A stretch of 64,000 nucleotides of DNA from Agaricus subrufescens (taxonomy: Eukaryota; Basidiomycota; Agaricomycetes; Agaricales; Agaricaceae), in assembly GCA_029945375.1 (NCBI GenBank), contig JAQOTE010000030.1, forward strand, positions 1-64,000, given 5' to 3'. The notes beneath the pieces were generated by a model. It ran no database searches and was not told the origin of the DNA. It saw only the letters and a program-made list of their open reading frames with translations. How positions within the stretch are numbered: the stretch's first letter is position 1; every line of letters starts with the position of its first letter. A program made the translations under genes and the position numbers. This document shows positions 1 through 11,171 of this stretch, in pieces.

Positions 1-672
1 GAGCACAAGAAAACTTCCAGCACGGCTTCGACAGGGAGTAGTGCGACTATCAAGAAGAAGAGATCAAACGAGACTATTACTGGCAATATCGTCCCTCCTC
101 CTCTTTCGAAACCTACCTCCTCTGGTGGCTCGTTACGCCATTTGCATAAACCTCAACCACCACTTCCGGATGTCGATGATTACCCACGAGGCGCCAGCTT
201 GGACATTGGTATCCCTTGCATTGTCTCCTCAAAGAGGAAGCGTTTCAAAGCCTACGCCAGGTATATTGGCGAGGTTGAGGGTGAATGGGGCCCATGGGTT
301 GGTGTTGAAGTTCCAATTCCACTCGGTGAAAGTTGGGCAGATCGTGATGTTGATAGCAGTTGGCAGGGTACTCAGTGGAATGATGGGACTTGGGGTGGTG
401 TTCGCTACTTTGAAATTGGGGATCGAGGAACGTCGGACTTGGACTATGATGATCGTGCGAGTCGTAGAAGACGTGTCGATGGCGGGAGTATGATGTCGAC
501 CAAAAGCAGTTTGAAACGTGAAGGTGAGCAGTTGATGATGGGTATGGAGAGGATGAAGAGAATGCGGAGCGCCAGTCCCGCTATTTCCGACTCGTCGGCG
601 GCGGAATCTAGAGGATTGTTTGTGAGGCCACAGCAAGTCTTGTATGTGGTTGATGCGGTCGAAGACTTGTGA
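1..672 (+). CDS. CAP-Gly domain protein, 3' end
   Basis: Frame 1 is open from the first base to a TGA at 670-672, so this is the C-terminal 223 residues of a gene that begins upstream of the window. Residues about 62-133 form a CAP-Gly-like module: a basic start (SSKRKRFKAYARYIGEVEG), then GPWVGVEV and GTWGGVRYFEIG, matching the glycine-rich fold that binds the EEY/F tails of tubulin and EB proteins. A low-complexity acidic and basic tail follows. CAP-Gly proteins act in microtubule and dynactin-linked functions. Placing the domain near the C terminus behind a Ser/Lys-rich stretch is common in uncharacterised fungal CAP-Gly proteins. Which paralogue it is cannot be told from the fragment. No intron is visible in the part seen. 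Confidence 0.8.
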   Translation, partial: EHKKTSSTASTGSSATIKKKRSNETITGNIVPPPLSKPTSSGGSLRHLHKPQPPLPDVDDYPRGASLDIGIPCIVSSKRKRFKAYARYIGEVEGEWGPWVGVEVPIPLGESWADRDVDSSWQGTQWNDGTWGGVRYFEIGDRGTSDLDYDDRASRRRRVDGGSMMSTKSSLKREGEQLMMGMERMKRMRSASPAISDSSAAESRGLFVRPQQVLYVVDAVEDL

Positions 673-1015
673 TGGTCACGAATGCTTTTTTTTTTTTCTT
701 TTTCTTTTTCTTTTTCGGAATTATCGATACCGCTTTCTGACGCAACCTGGCTCTATACTGCGTAACACACTCATTCAATACCCTACACAATTCCTAGTCG
801 TTCGCTACTTTGTTGATTATGTTCTTTCCGGTGAATATAGCAGTTGGTTAATAGGATTGTCAAAATGCCCATATACACAATATTACACAATTACAGAAAT
901 GATGTCAATACATAACTCGAGGGTGGTAGGCTGCCACACCAACATTATCACATCCACGTGGGGAACCGCGGTCAGAGTGTCTAAGGGTATAATATGGTTT
1001 AGCTGCACATTTGGC
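673..1015. other. Intergenic, convergent 3' ends
   Basis: Space between the stop codons of the convergent CAP-Gly (+) and CYSTM (-) genes. It starts with a T-rich tract at about 686-715 (runs of T broken by single C), which could serve the 3' processing of either gene. No ORF of interest and no repeat was found. Confidence 0.6.
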
Positions 1016-1484
1016 TTAACAGCACACGCCAAAGGGACAGAGGAGGATGGCAGCAGCGCAGCCAGCCAGGCTATCTCCGAGAAATTAAATCAATAAAGTT
1101 CGGTAGAGTAGAAAGAAAATTAGCGACGAACAAGGCACATGGGAGACAGCAGGAACCTTCTCCCCCTGCAGTCTGCGGCCCTTGACCTTGTGGATGTTGG
1201 ACGTAGACGAGTTGGGGCCCCGGTTGGTATTGTGGCTGCGGTTGATAATGGGGCTGTTGTGATTGGTAATAGGGTTGTTGCTGAGGTGAATGTTGTTGCT
1301 GGGGCTGGGGGAAGGATGCTTTAGAAGGTGTGGGAGTAAGCGCTCATCGTGTCTGCTCCGTGTTACCGGGGGTTGGATAGGCAGACTCACGACCGGGTGG
1401 GGGGTATGGAGGGGGCCCGTAGCCCTGGTAGACTGGCCCTGGCTTGTCTAGGGGAGGGGCATAGTATGGAGAGGGCATGCTCAT
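1016..1484 (-). CDS. Small CYSTM-family membrane-anchor protein, three exons
   Basis: The gene is easily missed because no single frame is long. Proposed exons are 1484-1391, 1318-1157 and 1074-1016, with introns GTGAGT..AAG and GTTCCT..GAG. The joined reading is 315 nt, 104 residues plus TAA. The protein starts MSMPSPYYAPP, carries a Pro/Tyr/Gln-rich body (PPPYPPPG, QQPYYQSQQP, QLVYVQHP) and ends in a short Cys/Ala/Leu tail (SLAGCAAAILLCPFGVCC). This is the layout of CYSTM (cysteine-rich transmembrane module) proteins, which are small tail-anchored stress-related proteins in fungi and plants. The last splice sites were chosen because they restore the LAGC..CC tail. The donor GTTCCT is weak, so this junction is the least certain part. 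The function is known only at family level. Confidence 0.72.
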
Positions 1485-1736
1485 GGTTGGCGAACGGAGG
1501 ACAGCAGTGACATCAATCACTTATATCTTTACATACTGTATACGAGTGTGTGTCCATCCTCAGGCGTCCGACGCAGTTCCGGGTGTATATTATGTAAACG
1601 GACTCGGCGCTTGTCGAACCCAAGCGGAGACTTAATTGATTGCAATTCTGACGCTGATCCTTTTTCCTGACTCGGAGGCAGAATCGTGCGTAGGGTACTA
1701 CCGTACATATGTACTTGTTGACTGTTACATGTTACT
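1485..1736. other. Intergenic between CYSTM and MFS genes
   Basis: Promoter side of the minus-strand CYSTM gene and 3' side of the minus-strand MFS gene. No ORF or repeat is visible. I see no clear TATA box. Confidence 0.5.
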
Positions 1737-3652
1737 TCAATCGTGTTTCTTGGCTGGTACGAGATACCACAAAACCATCATGCCACCCATCATGGCTACC
1801 AACCTTTGAGAGAAAAGTAAAACATGACAGGATTTTCTTCGGACATGAACATGAGACACTCACAAGGGTTGGAGACTCCGAATACCGTGCCTCGAAGAAA
1901 CTACACCGGTGATAAAAGGAAAAGCGGCGCTTCCTGCCTGCCCGAATCCAGCTATCCATCCAATGGAGCCCGTGAGTAACCATTTTGGAAGTACGCGTCC
2001 TGCGTGGTTCATGGTGATTGGATACATTGGACCTAGGAGAAGGCCGACGATAGAGACCGCAACTGCTCCTCCGATGAGAGAAGGGACTAGCCAAATCACA
2101 AGTTCAAGTCTGCCTCAATGTTTAGGCTCATCAAGGGAAAATGGAATGTGAGCGTTGGCGTACCCAATGGCGAGGACTGCGTAGATGAATAAAACAAGGC
2201 GTTCGCCGACCTAGGTGTTCGGTCAGATAGGGCAAAAGAGTGGTTGGAACAATAAGATGCCTTTTTGTTGACCCAGAGCAGGAGGACCCGACCCAGCATA
2301 AGACCTTAGACGCGCAAGTTGCGTCAGCTGTTGGAATTGCAGGAACGCCAAAACACCATACCACCAAAGAATCCTGATGATACGTATCCCGAAGATGATC
2401 CACCACCACGGACGTCGAGCATAAAGGTTACGATCCAACCTCCAATAGTGACTTCAACGCCGACGTAGACAAGGATGAAGAATGCCAGGAAGTGGACGGC
2501 TTTAACGCGGAGAATCTGTTTGAACGAGGATTGCTCGTCTTCACTCTTCTCTGTTACTTCTTGTCCAAGGAGCTGGAGACATTCTACAGGGGAGTTAAGT
2601 GGGGTATTATTGTGCGAATGGCAAGGTAGAACTAACCATCTTGGGATCTAAACCTAAAAATAGCGTAGAGGATGACCAGGTTGGAGATGGCAATTCCGAG
2701 GGATACGAGATAGTGGAAGGACCACTGACGGAGCTGCGAGAACTGAGTTGCAATGAGTGGGGAAGATAGAGCCCCGGCGCCTACGGGTGGTAAAGTCAAG
2801 AAGCGTGAATTGTAGAATTATGTGATACGCAACCATAAGCGGCATGTAGAAGACCCATCATGGTCTCCGAGTTATTTTGAAGAGAGGCAACGAAGCCGTT
2901 GGCCTGGGCATCCTATTAGATATATCATTAGGGAATTTGATGCTCCGATAAGAAGCGAGATGTACCTGGAGAGCAATACCGAAGCCATTGATAGTAAATG
3001 CCATGACAAAGACAGGAAAGGGAGGTGCTGGTGATTGGAGAGTGTACGCGATAACCTGACAAACGGCACCTGCATTTTCGTTTTTTGTTTTTCGTTCAAA
3101 AATTGCGGGTAAAGAAAGTGAAGGGAATTATTTTACCGAGAACAATCGTCTGTTGGGTTTGTTTGGGTATATCCAGATCTGTCAAGTAAACGGGGTGTAC
3201 AGACCTTGCCAAATCCCAAACGGTTTGTAAGATGTACGTTGGCGAGAGCGCCAGAGATAAAACCCTTGATTGAGTGAGGTGAGGCCAAACATAAGAATAA
3301 ATAAATAGCCGGCTGACAAGACAAGCGAAGATGAAGATCAAGGACACGACAGTGAATCCGACCTACGTGGACAGGTCAGTCGAGCACAAATGTAAGACCA
3401 GATATGAGGTACATTATAGACATCCTGTATGCGAGGAAGCAACGGTCCAGTCGATCCGTCGTTCCATCCGGCAAGGAAGAGACACCAGCAGAGGGCAGCA
3501 AATTGGATTTTTTCGGTATTTTTCTGTTTCCTGGTCCTGAGGACGGTCTGTTGCTGGATCGGAGCCTCGCCAGCATTGTCTTTTGTTTTGTCCGTCATTT
3601 CGATGAGCTCTTCTGCATGGCCTTTGCGGTGGGAGAGAGTGTCGAGATCCAT
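1737..3652 (-). CDS. Major facilitator superfamily transporter
   Basis: Starts at ATG 3652 (MDLDTLSHRKG) and ends at TGA 1739-1737, with about eight or more short introns; the intact protein would be near 480 residues. Exon order read from the minus strand: a hydrophilic N terminus; first membrane segment AALCWCLFLAGWNDGSTGPL with LLPRIQ; VGFTVVSLIFIFACL; GFISGALANVHLTNRLGFGK (the MFS-type N/R/G motif); FPVFVMAFTINGFGIALQ; AVHFLAFFILVYVGVEVTIG with GWIV; LGPMYPITMNHAGRVLP; and a last segment ending YLVPAKKHD. The pattern fits the fungal fucose-permease-like/Bsc6-like MFS group. Substrate is unknown. I see no stop or frameshift that splicing does not explain. An in-frame open stretch upstream of 3652 runs into the divergent neighbour, so 3652 is taken as the start. 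Confidence 0.8.
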
Positions 3653-3739
3653 GGTGGGGAGAGTCAGGACGAATCTCCGAAGAAAACCCGGTACCCCAGG
3701 AGCCAAACACGGCCAACCAAACCCGCTCTCGTCCATGAC
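3653..3739. promoter_or_regulatory. Compact divergent promoter, MFS / HPC2
   Basis: Only 87 bp separate the proposed start codons of the MFS gene (3652, minus) and the HPC2-like gene (3740, plus). The 5' UTRs must therefore be very short, or transcription must start inside the opposite gene. No TATA element is visible in the 87 bp. Confidence 0.5.
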
Positions 3740-5849
3740 ATGCCCGACCATCCGGCCCGCCCAGAATCCTCCGGCGCGAGCCGCCCCTCGTCCCTCGCCG
3801 CCCTCATGAACCCCGAGCCCGCCACCAGCGACTCCGAGGTCGAGGCCGTCGCTCGCGCCGTCGCCGACGAGTACGAGGTCGACGGAGAAGACGACGATGA
3901 CGACGATGAAGATGACGAGGACAGCGAGGGCGACGACGCCGCCACACTCTCTGCGCCCGTCCCGCTGGCCCGTGCGTCGCCGCATCCCGCACACTCGCCC
4001 TCGCCCGTCACCGCTCCCCCTGGCCCCGTCCCTTCCTCCTCCAAGCCGCCCTCTTCCGCCAAACCCCGCTCGAAGAAACCCAGATCACCGTCGCCATCGC
4101 CTCCTCCTGCTCCCGCAGCTCCACCCCTCGCCACTATCCGCTTGAACATTCCTCTCGGCGGCCCGGATAGATATCAGGTCGATGTGTCGCAGATGGCCAA
4201 AGACTCCGGGCAGCGGCCGCCCTCTCCTCCGTCAAGAATCGTCGTTACCAAGCATCCTGTAAGTGAGAGCGAAGCAGACACTGATGGTGGAAAGAGGAAG
4301 AAACGTCGGGTAGGTCCTGGTCGGACTGTCTTGTCGCCCCGCTTATATGTATACACCACCCAGAAGAATCCTGCTTCTGAATACTACGATGTTAATGACC
4401 CTTTTATCGACGATTCCGAACTTGCACTCGACGAACGTACATATTTTGCTCAGACAAAACAGCAGGGCTTCTATGTCTCCAGTGGAGAGGTAGCCCTTCT
4501 CAAAGACAAGTCAGTTGTACGTTGCTGACGCTCTTCTGTGTTCTAACCGCTCGTCCTAGGTCTCCCAAGAAACCCAAATCCAAGAAGATGATTTCACTCG
4601 CCGCTGCCATCAATGCCTCTAATATATCTGCCGTCAAACACGAAGGGGACAAGGAAGATGTGTTTGGTAACGTAGATGACTCTGGCGCAAAGTGTGGAAA
4701 TGAGCAAGGAGAGGAGCAGATCGGTGAGAAGCGAAAACGGTATATAACTGTCGTCGAGAATGGCAAAAAGCGAAAAGTAGTCGATCAGGTAAGTATTTTC
4801 ATTTATGATACTTCCCACCCTTGTTATTGAATCTCCGTAGTCTTCCTTCCATCCAGACTTACAAGCATCTATTGAGCACTTGAAAGAGGCGATCAAAGCC
4901 GGTGAGTTTGTGTGACTTAATCTATCGTACTTTGGGCCCTCATCCTTATATTAGAGAATTGGTCTCAAAAAGGCAAATTTCCCCCAAATCTCAAGCCTCA
5001 TCTCTCAAATCTCGCGCTACAAGCCATCAAACTCGACGAATACGATGAACATTTTTTCAGCCTCATGCCTGTTTTATTCCCTTACAACAAATTCACGATG
5101 ACCAAGTTAATCAAGCGAACGGTATTTGCGGACCATACCAAATTACTGCACGACAGACAAGAGCAGCTTTTAAAGGAACTCAAAGCACTTACCGATGAAG
5201 GCTTTCAGAAAGCAGAAGAGGAATGGACCAAGAGTGTTTTCGCATGGGGTAGGTTCCTTCGTTTAAAACATCGTGTCCCACCTGTATGTTGATAACTATA
5301 CAGATCAACGTCAGGAGAAGGCTAAACATGATCAAACTGATTCAGCGGCTCCTACACGTCACCCAACAGAAGAAATGGAAGTCGACGGCGCCAGCACCGG
5401 AGCTGGTCAGCAAGCAGACATCGAAAGCAAGGACGGAGGTGGAAAGGATTCTAAAGATGCGCAACGACCACAGAAGAGATATAGGTTGACAGAGCCGATG
5501 AAAAATATTGTCTGGCAGTTGGTGTTACTCAGTAATGAATGTTGTAGGTTGGAAAATGAGAAAAAGTCAGTTCTTTCTCAATTCTTCCACCCGTTTAGTT
5601 ACTTAATGACTTGTATCTTCGCAGTAGTCTCGAAGGTTCTGTCATTCAAGTAAGTGAACAAGGCTTGAGAAAGAACTTGTACCAGAAGATTGTTGCTCAA
5701 TTCCCGGATGGTTGGATGAACTCGGGGCACATTTCAAGAGAAGGTGAGTATATAGCCTAATTCCCTTTCCAAAAACTATTTCAATGGCCATTCCAGTGAG
5801 CATCATGAAGAAGAAATACGAGAAAGAGACAATGGAAGGTGAAGATTAA
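3740..5849 (+). CDS. HPC2: Hpc2/ubinuclein, HIR histone-chaperone complex subunit
   Basis: Starts MPDHPARPESS at ATG 3740 and ends TAA 5847-5849. Likely introns are 4310-4363 (54 nt, in frame, so retention would keep the frame), 4510-4559, 4789-4840, 4902-4954, 5249-5303, 5566-5624 and 5744-5796. The N terminus is low-complexity with a long Asp/Glu run. The diagnostic Hpc2-related domain follows at roughly residues 195-260 (EYYDVNDPFIDDSELALDER, then AQTKQQGFYVSSGEVAL). A ubinuclein middle-domain-like helical stretch comes later (LKPHLSNLALQAIKLDEYDE, MPVLFPYNKFTMTKLI). In yeast, Hpc2 with Hir1, Hir2 and Hir3 deposits H3-H4 independently of replication and represses histone genes. The neighbouring MFS gene has no obvious functional link. 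Confidence 0.88.
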
Positions 5850-6388
5850 ATTATCATATTCCTGTCCCCTTAGTTTGTAGCTATATGTACCTAGCTTAAT
5901 GTTTTCAGCTGATTCTAATGCTTTCCTACATGATTGAGGTTGTAGATAAGTGCATGTGTCTATTAGCCAACCTCTTTTTACCTGAAGATTTATGTTTACA
6001 TATATTGCATAGTTGTATACTGTATAAGATATCTCTGGTGTGGTATATACATATGAAGAATGCAGACTTTGAGAATTTTTTAAGTGAGGAAGATTTAGGT
6101 TTTAAGAGAGTTAGATGAAACAGAGGCAACATTAGAAGAGAGTGTTAAACTCATAACACTACAATGCACTGGTGAGTCAATAAGACAGCTGGATTATGGA
6201 ATCATTATCAAACCTTTTTTTATTTACTTAATCCAAAACAAGTACATGGAATATTAGATTATAATCCAATTATTTATGTGACATATGTAATATGGAACCA
6301 TGACACTGTTGTAGTTTGGCCATGATAGATTTTAAGTAATGCCTATTGTGTTATTTAGATAGAAAAAATGATAATAACTCAACAATGA
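5850..6388. other. AT-rich gene-free boundary
   Basis: Downstream of HPC2 the base composition turns AT-rich and codon-like structure disappears. No ORF with recognisable content, TIR or LTR end was found. This is the edge between the host gene block and the TE block. Confidence 0.6.
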
Positions 6389-6506
6389 TGTTATGACCTT
6401 AAAGCAATAGCTCAGGTTGCAAACTAAGGCAAAGAATTGAGGGTAATAAAGGAAAAGAGCAAGTTGGTAAAGTGTAAGGAATACAGGAGTATTACTACAC
6501 TACTTA
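6389..6506 (-). repeat. Truncated gypsy family A-type LTR
   Basis: Begins TGTTATGACC and continues through GCTCAGGTTGC and AGTTGGTAAAGTGTAAGG. This is the reverse complement of the last third of the LTRs at 46040-46335 and 52560-52855, and it matches the start of the LTR at 43230. It stops exactly where the Tc1/mariner element begins. The other side of that element continues into gypsy internal sequence of a different family, so the rest of this LTR is not in the window. Confidence 0.7.
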
Positions 6507-6723
6507 CAGTGATGGACAAAAGGGTTGCAATGGTTGGCACACCTCCAAAGATACTGCCATAGCATGGGAACCATGGAGCATGTAGTCACGTGAGTGGTAC
6601 CATCTGATAGCCCTGCTTCTGCGCTTTCCCACAATATACATATCATTATGCAATACTCAATGTTGATGGAGTTATAGGCAGCTTTCTGACAAAAGCCCAT
6701 TGCAACCCTTTTGTCTGTCTCAG
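6507..6723. repeat. Tc1/mariner left TIR, 217 bp
   Basis: Pairs with 30670-30886 as an inverted repeat of equal length. Its two ends carry inverted copies of one site (GACAAAAGGGTTGCAATG), so each TIR is itself a small inverted repeat. Confidence 0.88.
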
Positions 6724-6839
6724 TCAAGGTTGAACAAAGTCACCTGACTTTGTTGATTAACAGAGAAATTCACTGCAGCCACAATCAACAAACATGAAAA
6801 TTACCACAGCCACCTCTTTTATATATATAACAGCCATCA

Positions 6840-7507
6840 TTGACTCACTCCTTAGCCATGAAGCCCCTCACAACCAGTCAGCTCTCTCACATCCTCCATT
6901 TGCTTGACTCTGGAGCATCTGCTCATCACATCTCTGCTACAACTGGTCTACACCTCTCTCCTATATCCAGAGTCAGGTCTAAGTATAGACCTGAGCTTGC
7001 CAGGCCCACTGGTGGCCATCCCAAGCTACTTTCTCCTTCAGATACCTGCTATGTCATTTGCTTAATCACCTCCCAGAAAGCTGACAATGCCTCCCAAGTC
7101 AAAAAAATGCTTACCCACACACTCCCCCACTCAATATCTTCAAAGAGTATTTGCACAAATCTCTTACACACTGGCATGAAGGCTGTAGTTAAGGTTAAAT
7201 GTCCTCTTCTTACTGCTAAGCATAAGAGAGACAGATTGGAGTGGGCTATAGAAACTGGACTGTGGATGACTGGAAGAGTATTGTATGGCCTGATAAGACT
7301 AAGATCAATTGTCTAGGCTCAGATGGGAGGAAGTGGGTATGGAAAAAACAGGGGAAGAGCTTGAATGATAGGCTGGTGTCTGGGACTCTGAAGTTTGGAG
7401 GAGGACCTTTGATGATGTGGGGTTGTATGTTCTGGGAAGGATGTGGCTATGCATGCCAGATTGAAGGTAAGATGGATGGTGAACTGTATGTTGAGATTTT
7501 GGAGGAG
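6840..7507 (+). pseudogene. Tc1/mariner transposase, N-terminal part
   Basis: Starts MTHSLAMKPLTTSQLSHIL; the second Met at 6858 may be the true start. Residues about 10-110 form the paired-like helix-turn-helix DNA-binding region (ILHLLDSGASAHHISATTG, then LSPISRVRSKY). A one-base frameshift near 7246-7252 moves the reading to WTVDDWKSIVW, WPDKTKIN (first catalytic Asp) and FGGGPLMMWGCMFW. Translation is cut at EILEE by the copia LTR that begins at 7508 and resumes at 30286. Besides the insertion, the frameshift alone would inactivate the gene. Confidence 0.9.
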
Positions 7508-7873
7508 TGTTGATAAAGTAGTGCTGCTACCTGCAGCATGGAGATGGATAGACTCACATTGCTTATAAATCCTAGACAGTAGGCGGATTGAAGTAGAAGA
7601 TAGAGCTTGTAGAGCTTGGTAAAGCTTAGTAGAGCGAAGCGGAGAGGAAACTGAACTGATATTCTATGGAATACATGTAGGGTTTATATACTTGACAAAG
7701 AACCTCATAGTGGTAAAGGGTATTGTGAAACATATAGGTAAAACAGGAGTCTGCAGAAGGAGTCTGTAATAAACATGCATGAAATGATTGAAAAGGTGTG
7801 GCATAGTGCATAGTGCACAGTAGTTGCTCATACACGTCATACCAAGCATATAACTCGAGGTATTTCGTCAACA
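7508..7873 (-). repeat. Copia 3' LTR
   Basis: TGTTGATAAAG to TTTCGTCAACA. Matches 29915-30280 with equal length. Confidence 0.95.
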
Positions 7874-7882
7874 CTCCTCCTT
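7874..7882 (-). other. Copia polypurine tract
   Basis: On the minus strand AAGGAGGAG lies immediately before the 3' LTR, as expected for the plus-strand primer of reverse transcription. Confidence 0.75.
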
Positions 7883-7889
7883 GAGTAGA

Positions 7890-10135
7890 CTACTGTTCAT
7901 GCAATCCTAACATAGGGCAGAATGTATTAAATTTGATTTTCTCGAGATTTTTGGTCATGATGTCAGCAGGATTTTCTTGACCGTCAATCCAGTCAATTTT
8001 GATCCACTTTTCCTCAAGAAGATTTCGAACATAGTGAAAGTGAATATTGATATGTTTAGATCGCTTTTCTTGGACTTCTGAGGTGGCCCAAAATAGGCTT
8101 CCCAAATTATCTCCATAGAGAAGGGGTGTGTCAATATCAAAACCTACTTTGGTAAGAAGTTGGGACATCCAGACAAGTTGTCACAAACAGTCAGAGAGAG
8201 CCATATATTTGGCTTCCGTCGATGAAAGTGCAACTGTTTTTTGTTTGCGGCTCAACCAAGATACTGGACCATCAGCAAGTGTGCAAAAGTTGCCAGTGAT
8301 TGATTTCCAGTCTTTGGGATCAGATGCCCAATCAGAATCTGAATAAGCAATTATACCAGAATTTGAGTTACCATCAAACTCAAGAACTCTATTTTTGGTA
8401 CCGTTAAGATACCGTAGCAAATGCATTCCAGTGGTATAATGTTCCTTGTTAGGTTTTACCATCTGTTGCAATAATTTTACAACCGCAAATGCAATATCTG
8501 GTCGAGATCCAATCATAAGATACATCAAGGATCCAACTAATTGCTGGTATTTTTGCCTGAATTCAGGTTTAGGCATTTTGTCGGAAGTAGAGAACATGAA
8601 ACCTTTCAGTAATGGTGTTTCTTCAGATCCAGATTTAATTCCAAATTGATCAAGTACTTTTTGAAGGTACTTCTGCTGATGCAGAAAGACTTTTCGACAA
8701 GGTCTATCTCTAGAGATTTGCATCCTGAGGAACTCAGTCATTTTGCCTTGATCACGACATTCCCATTTGGTAGAAAACTTTAGCTTCAACTCTTGGAGGA
8801 GCTTAGAATTCTTTTTGCCTAAAAAGGCTATGTCATCAACATAAACTACAGTGATAACTAATTTGCGAGTTTTAGGATGTTGATAATAATATATGCCTGC
8901 ATTGGACTTACATCGGGTAAAACCAATTTCTGTCATACTAGCGGTGAGCTCTTTCCACCAGCTTAGTCCGGCCTGTTTAAGGCCATATAGGGCACAGCGT
9001 AATCTCCAGACTTTGTTTTCCTTTCCAGGAACTCTAAATCCTTCTGGTTGCGACATATAGATTTCTTCATCCAGTTTGCTGTAAAGATAGGCAGTTTTAA
9101 CATCAACACTGAACATGTCCCAATCTTCCATGGCAACAATGCCGAAAAGAAGATGAGCAGTTTCGTAGCAGACTACTGGAGAGAATAACTCATTATAGTC
9201 AATTCCCTCAACTTGGGAGAATCCTTTAGCAACTAATTGAGCCCAAAGGCGACCATCACTCTTCTCATTGAACACCCATCTGTTTTTAATGGTTCTTCGA
9301 CCTTTCGGGAGATCCACCAATTCATAGATGCCTCTTTGTTGTAAGGCTTTTAATTCCTCTAAACAAGCATCAATCCATTTTTTGCGCATTGCTGCAGGCA
9401 ATTGTGACAAGTCCTTGAATTGGACCAGTGTTTGGATTTTGTTTGCAAGTTTGAAGAGAAAGTTATTTAACCTTACTCCTCCTTCTCTGAGAAGAACTTG
9501 AATATCCTCCATTTGGTCATTGTCGTCATCCTCCTCCTGGTTTGGAGTAGGGCGTGATCTGAATTGTACGGGGGGTATTTCAGTGCCATGTTCTTTTTCC
9601 CAATCTTCAGCCCTTTGTTGGGCTTTGTCAAATCGTCGGCGAATTTCTTCGCAACGTTCAGTGATGTCATCATTAGGAAGTCTGGCTTTCTGACAATCAG
9701 ATTTAGAAGGAACTCTATTTCTGATCCATTCATCCATTTCTGGTAAGAAGGGTTGTTTCTCATAATCCCAAAGAATCTTAGTTGGTGGTTTATTGCCATA
9801 GATGTTATCTGGATGGTTAGGAACTTGAGATTCTCTTTCTGATTGTCGGAGTGGAGGTCTTTCAGATTCATCAGGCGGTGATTCTGCATGCCTTTTTCCT
9901 CTATTCCATTGTGGCTTTTCCTGGTGTGGAATTTGCTGTGGTCTGGAGGGACCAGGTGATGGAGGAGGTGATCTCGGCGGTGATGCCGGAGGATCAGGCA
10001 GATTATGAGGAGGCTGCTGCAGTGCAGTAGGTGGAGGACCCGGTGGAGGGTCATGAGGATGTGAAGGACTAGGTAAGTCCAGAGTTTCATCGCTTGTTTC
10101 ATCAGGGGATGAATCCCTGGAAAGTTCCTCATTAA
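7890..10135 (-). pseudogene. Copia reverse transcriptase and RNase H
   Basis: One reading frame runs from about 10135 to TAG at 7892-7890. A Pro/Ser-rich linker is followed by the RT: NRWVFNEKSDGR, QLVAKGFSQVEGIDYNELFS, DVKTAYLYSKLDEEIYMSQP, CALYGLKQAGLSWW and the catalytic VVYVDDIAFLG. Next come the connection motif SRPDIAFAV and the RNase H motif SDWASDPKDW with TEAKYMALSDCL. A TGA at 8183-8181 stands where CGA (Arg) is expected; beyond it the frame continues through VWMSQLLTKVGFD, YGDNLGSLFWA and NPADIMTKNLEK, the normal copia C terminus. The stop and the frameshifts elsewhere make the copy non-functional. Confidence 0.93.
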
Positions 10136-11143
10136 CTCATTTTTCAAGGTTACTTGGTTTAGATGATGAACATTTGGGAAAATATGATTCATCAAATATG
10201 GCATGTGGCTGATAAACACAGTGTTATTTTTAGTGTGTCTAATGAACTTGTAATTTGTGCCATCATAGCTAACAAATAGCATAAGTTCAGAACGTGCAGA
10301 GAGTTTATCCTGTCAGATCTCATCTGGTAAATACACATGTGCACCACATCCAAATACTCGGATTAAGGACAAGTTTGGTTTGGTTCCAAAGAACAATTTG
10401 AATGGTGTTTTCCACTTTAACTGTTGCATTGGAGTGCGATTATAGATGTAAACCGCATACGACATAGAGAATTCCCAATAAGAATCCAGGAGGCATGCCT
10501 GCAACCGTAATGCTTGTGATTTCTCATGCAAGGTTCTATTAAGTTGTTCCGTGTGACTGTTCTGTTGATGAATGTGGGGTGATGACATTTCATGCTGAAT
10601 TCTGTTTGCTGCTAGATATTCTTTTAGAACTCCGCTAGTGTATTCTCCTCCTTGATCAGTGCGTAGTTGCACAACTTTCTGGCCAGTAGATGTAGCCAAG
10701 AATGTCAAGATGTTTTTCATCTGATTTGGAGCTTTGCTTTTCTTGGATAGTGTGACAATGAAGGTGACACTGGAGTAGTCGTCCATTATAGTCATAATGA
10801 ATTTATAGCAATGATATGATGACACAGGTAGTTCAAATAGGTCGGAATGAACCAGTTCAAGAATCTTTTTAGCACGGCTTTCAGATGGTGGAAATTGTTT
10901 TTGGGTTAATTTACCCTTAACACAACCATTGCAAACCCCTTTAGATTTTGGAATCATAATTCTGGGTACTCCCTGAGTTTCCTTGCAGAATCGATTCAGT
11001 ACAAAATCAGAAGGATGTCCTAATCGACAATGCCAAGTTTGATAATCAGTGGGCTGGAGTGCTTTCGCAAACTCTTTGGGGTGTTTCTTTACAATCCTGG
11101 AAAGGACCGCTGGGATATGTATTTTGGTAATGCCCAGAGACAC
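10136..11143 (-). pseudogene. Copia integrase
   Basis: The reading begins near VSLGITKIHIP and contains the HHCC zinc module (HCRLGHPSDFVLNRF then CNGCVKGK). The D-D-E core follows: ELVHSDLFELPVSS (D), VVQLRTDQGGEYTS (D) and NSHTEQLNRTLHEK (E). VFGCGAHVYLPDEI is the end of the usual GKR-type motif region. The frame is cut by TGA at 10315-10313, another CGA-to-TGA change, then continues (SARSELMLFVSYDG) to about 10136, where it shifts into the RT frame. Confidence 0.92.
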
Positions 11144-11171
11144 TGCTCATAACAGCGCGATTATCTTTATC

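Noticed and set aside
686..715. Poly(A)-like tail of a retroposed sequence (T-rich tract)
   Set aside because: No target duplication and no retroposed body next to it; better explained as a 3' processing or simple-sequence tract.
3338..3994. Long minus-strand frame extending the MFS start upstream of 3652
   Set aside because: The added part is the antisense of the acidic N terminus of HPC2 (Asp/Glu runs read backwards as Val/Ile-rich); the family start fits MDLDTL at 3652.
9473..10282. 269-residue minus-strand ORF beside the copia integrase
   Set aside because: Only its first third is in the real integrase frame; the rest is a shadow of the Pro-rich linker and RT N terminus in the next frame.
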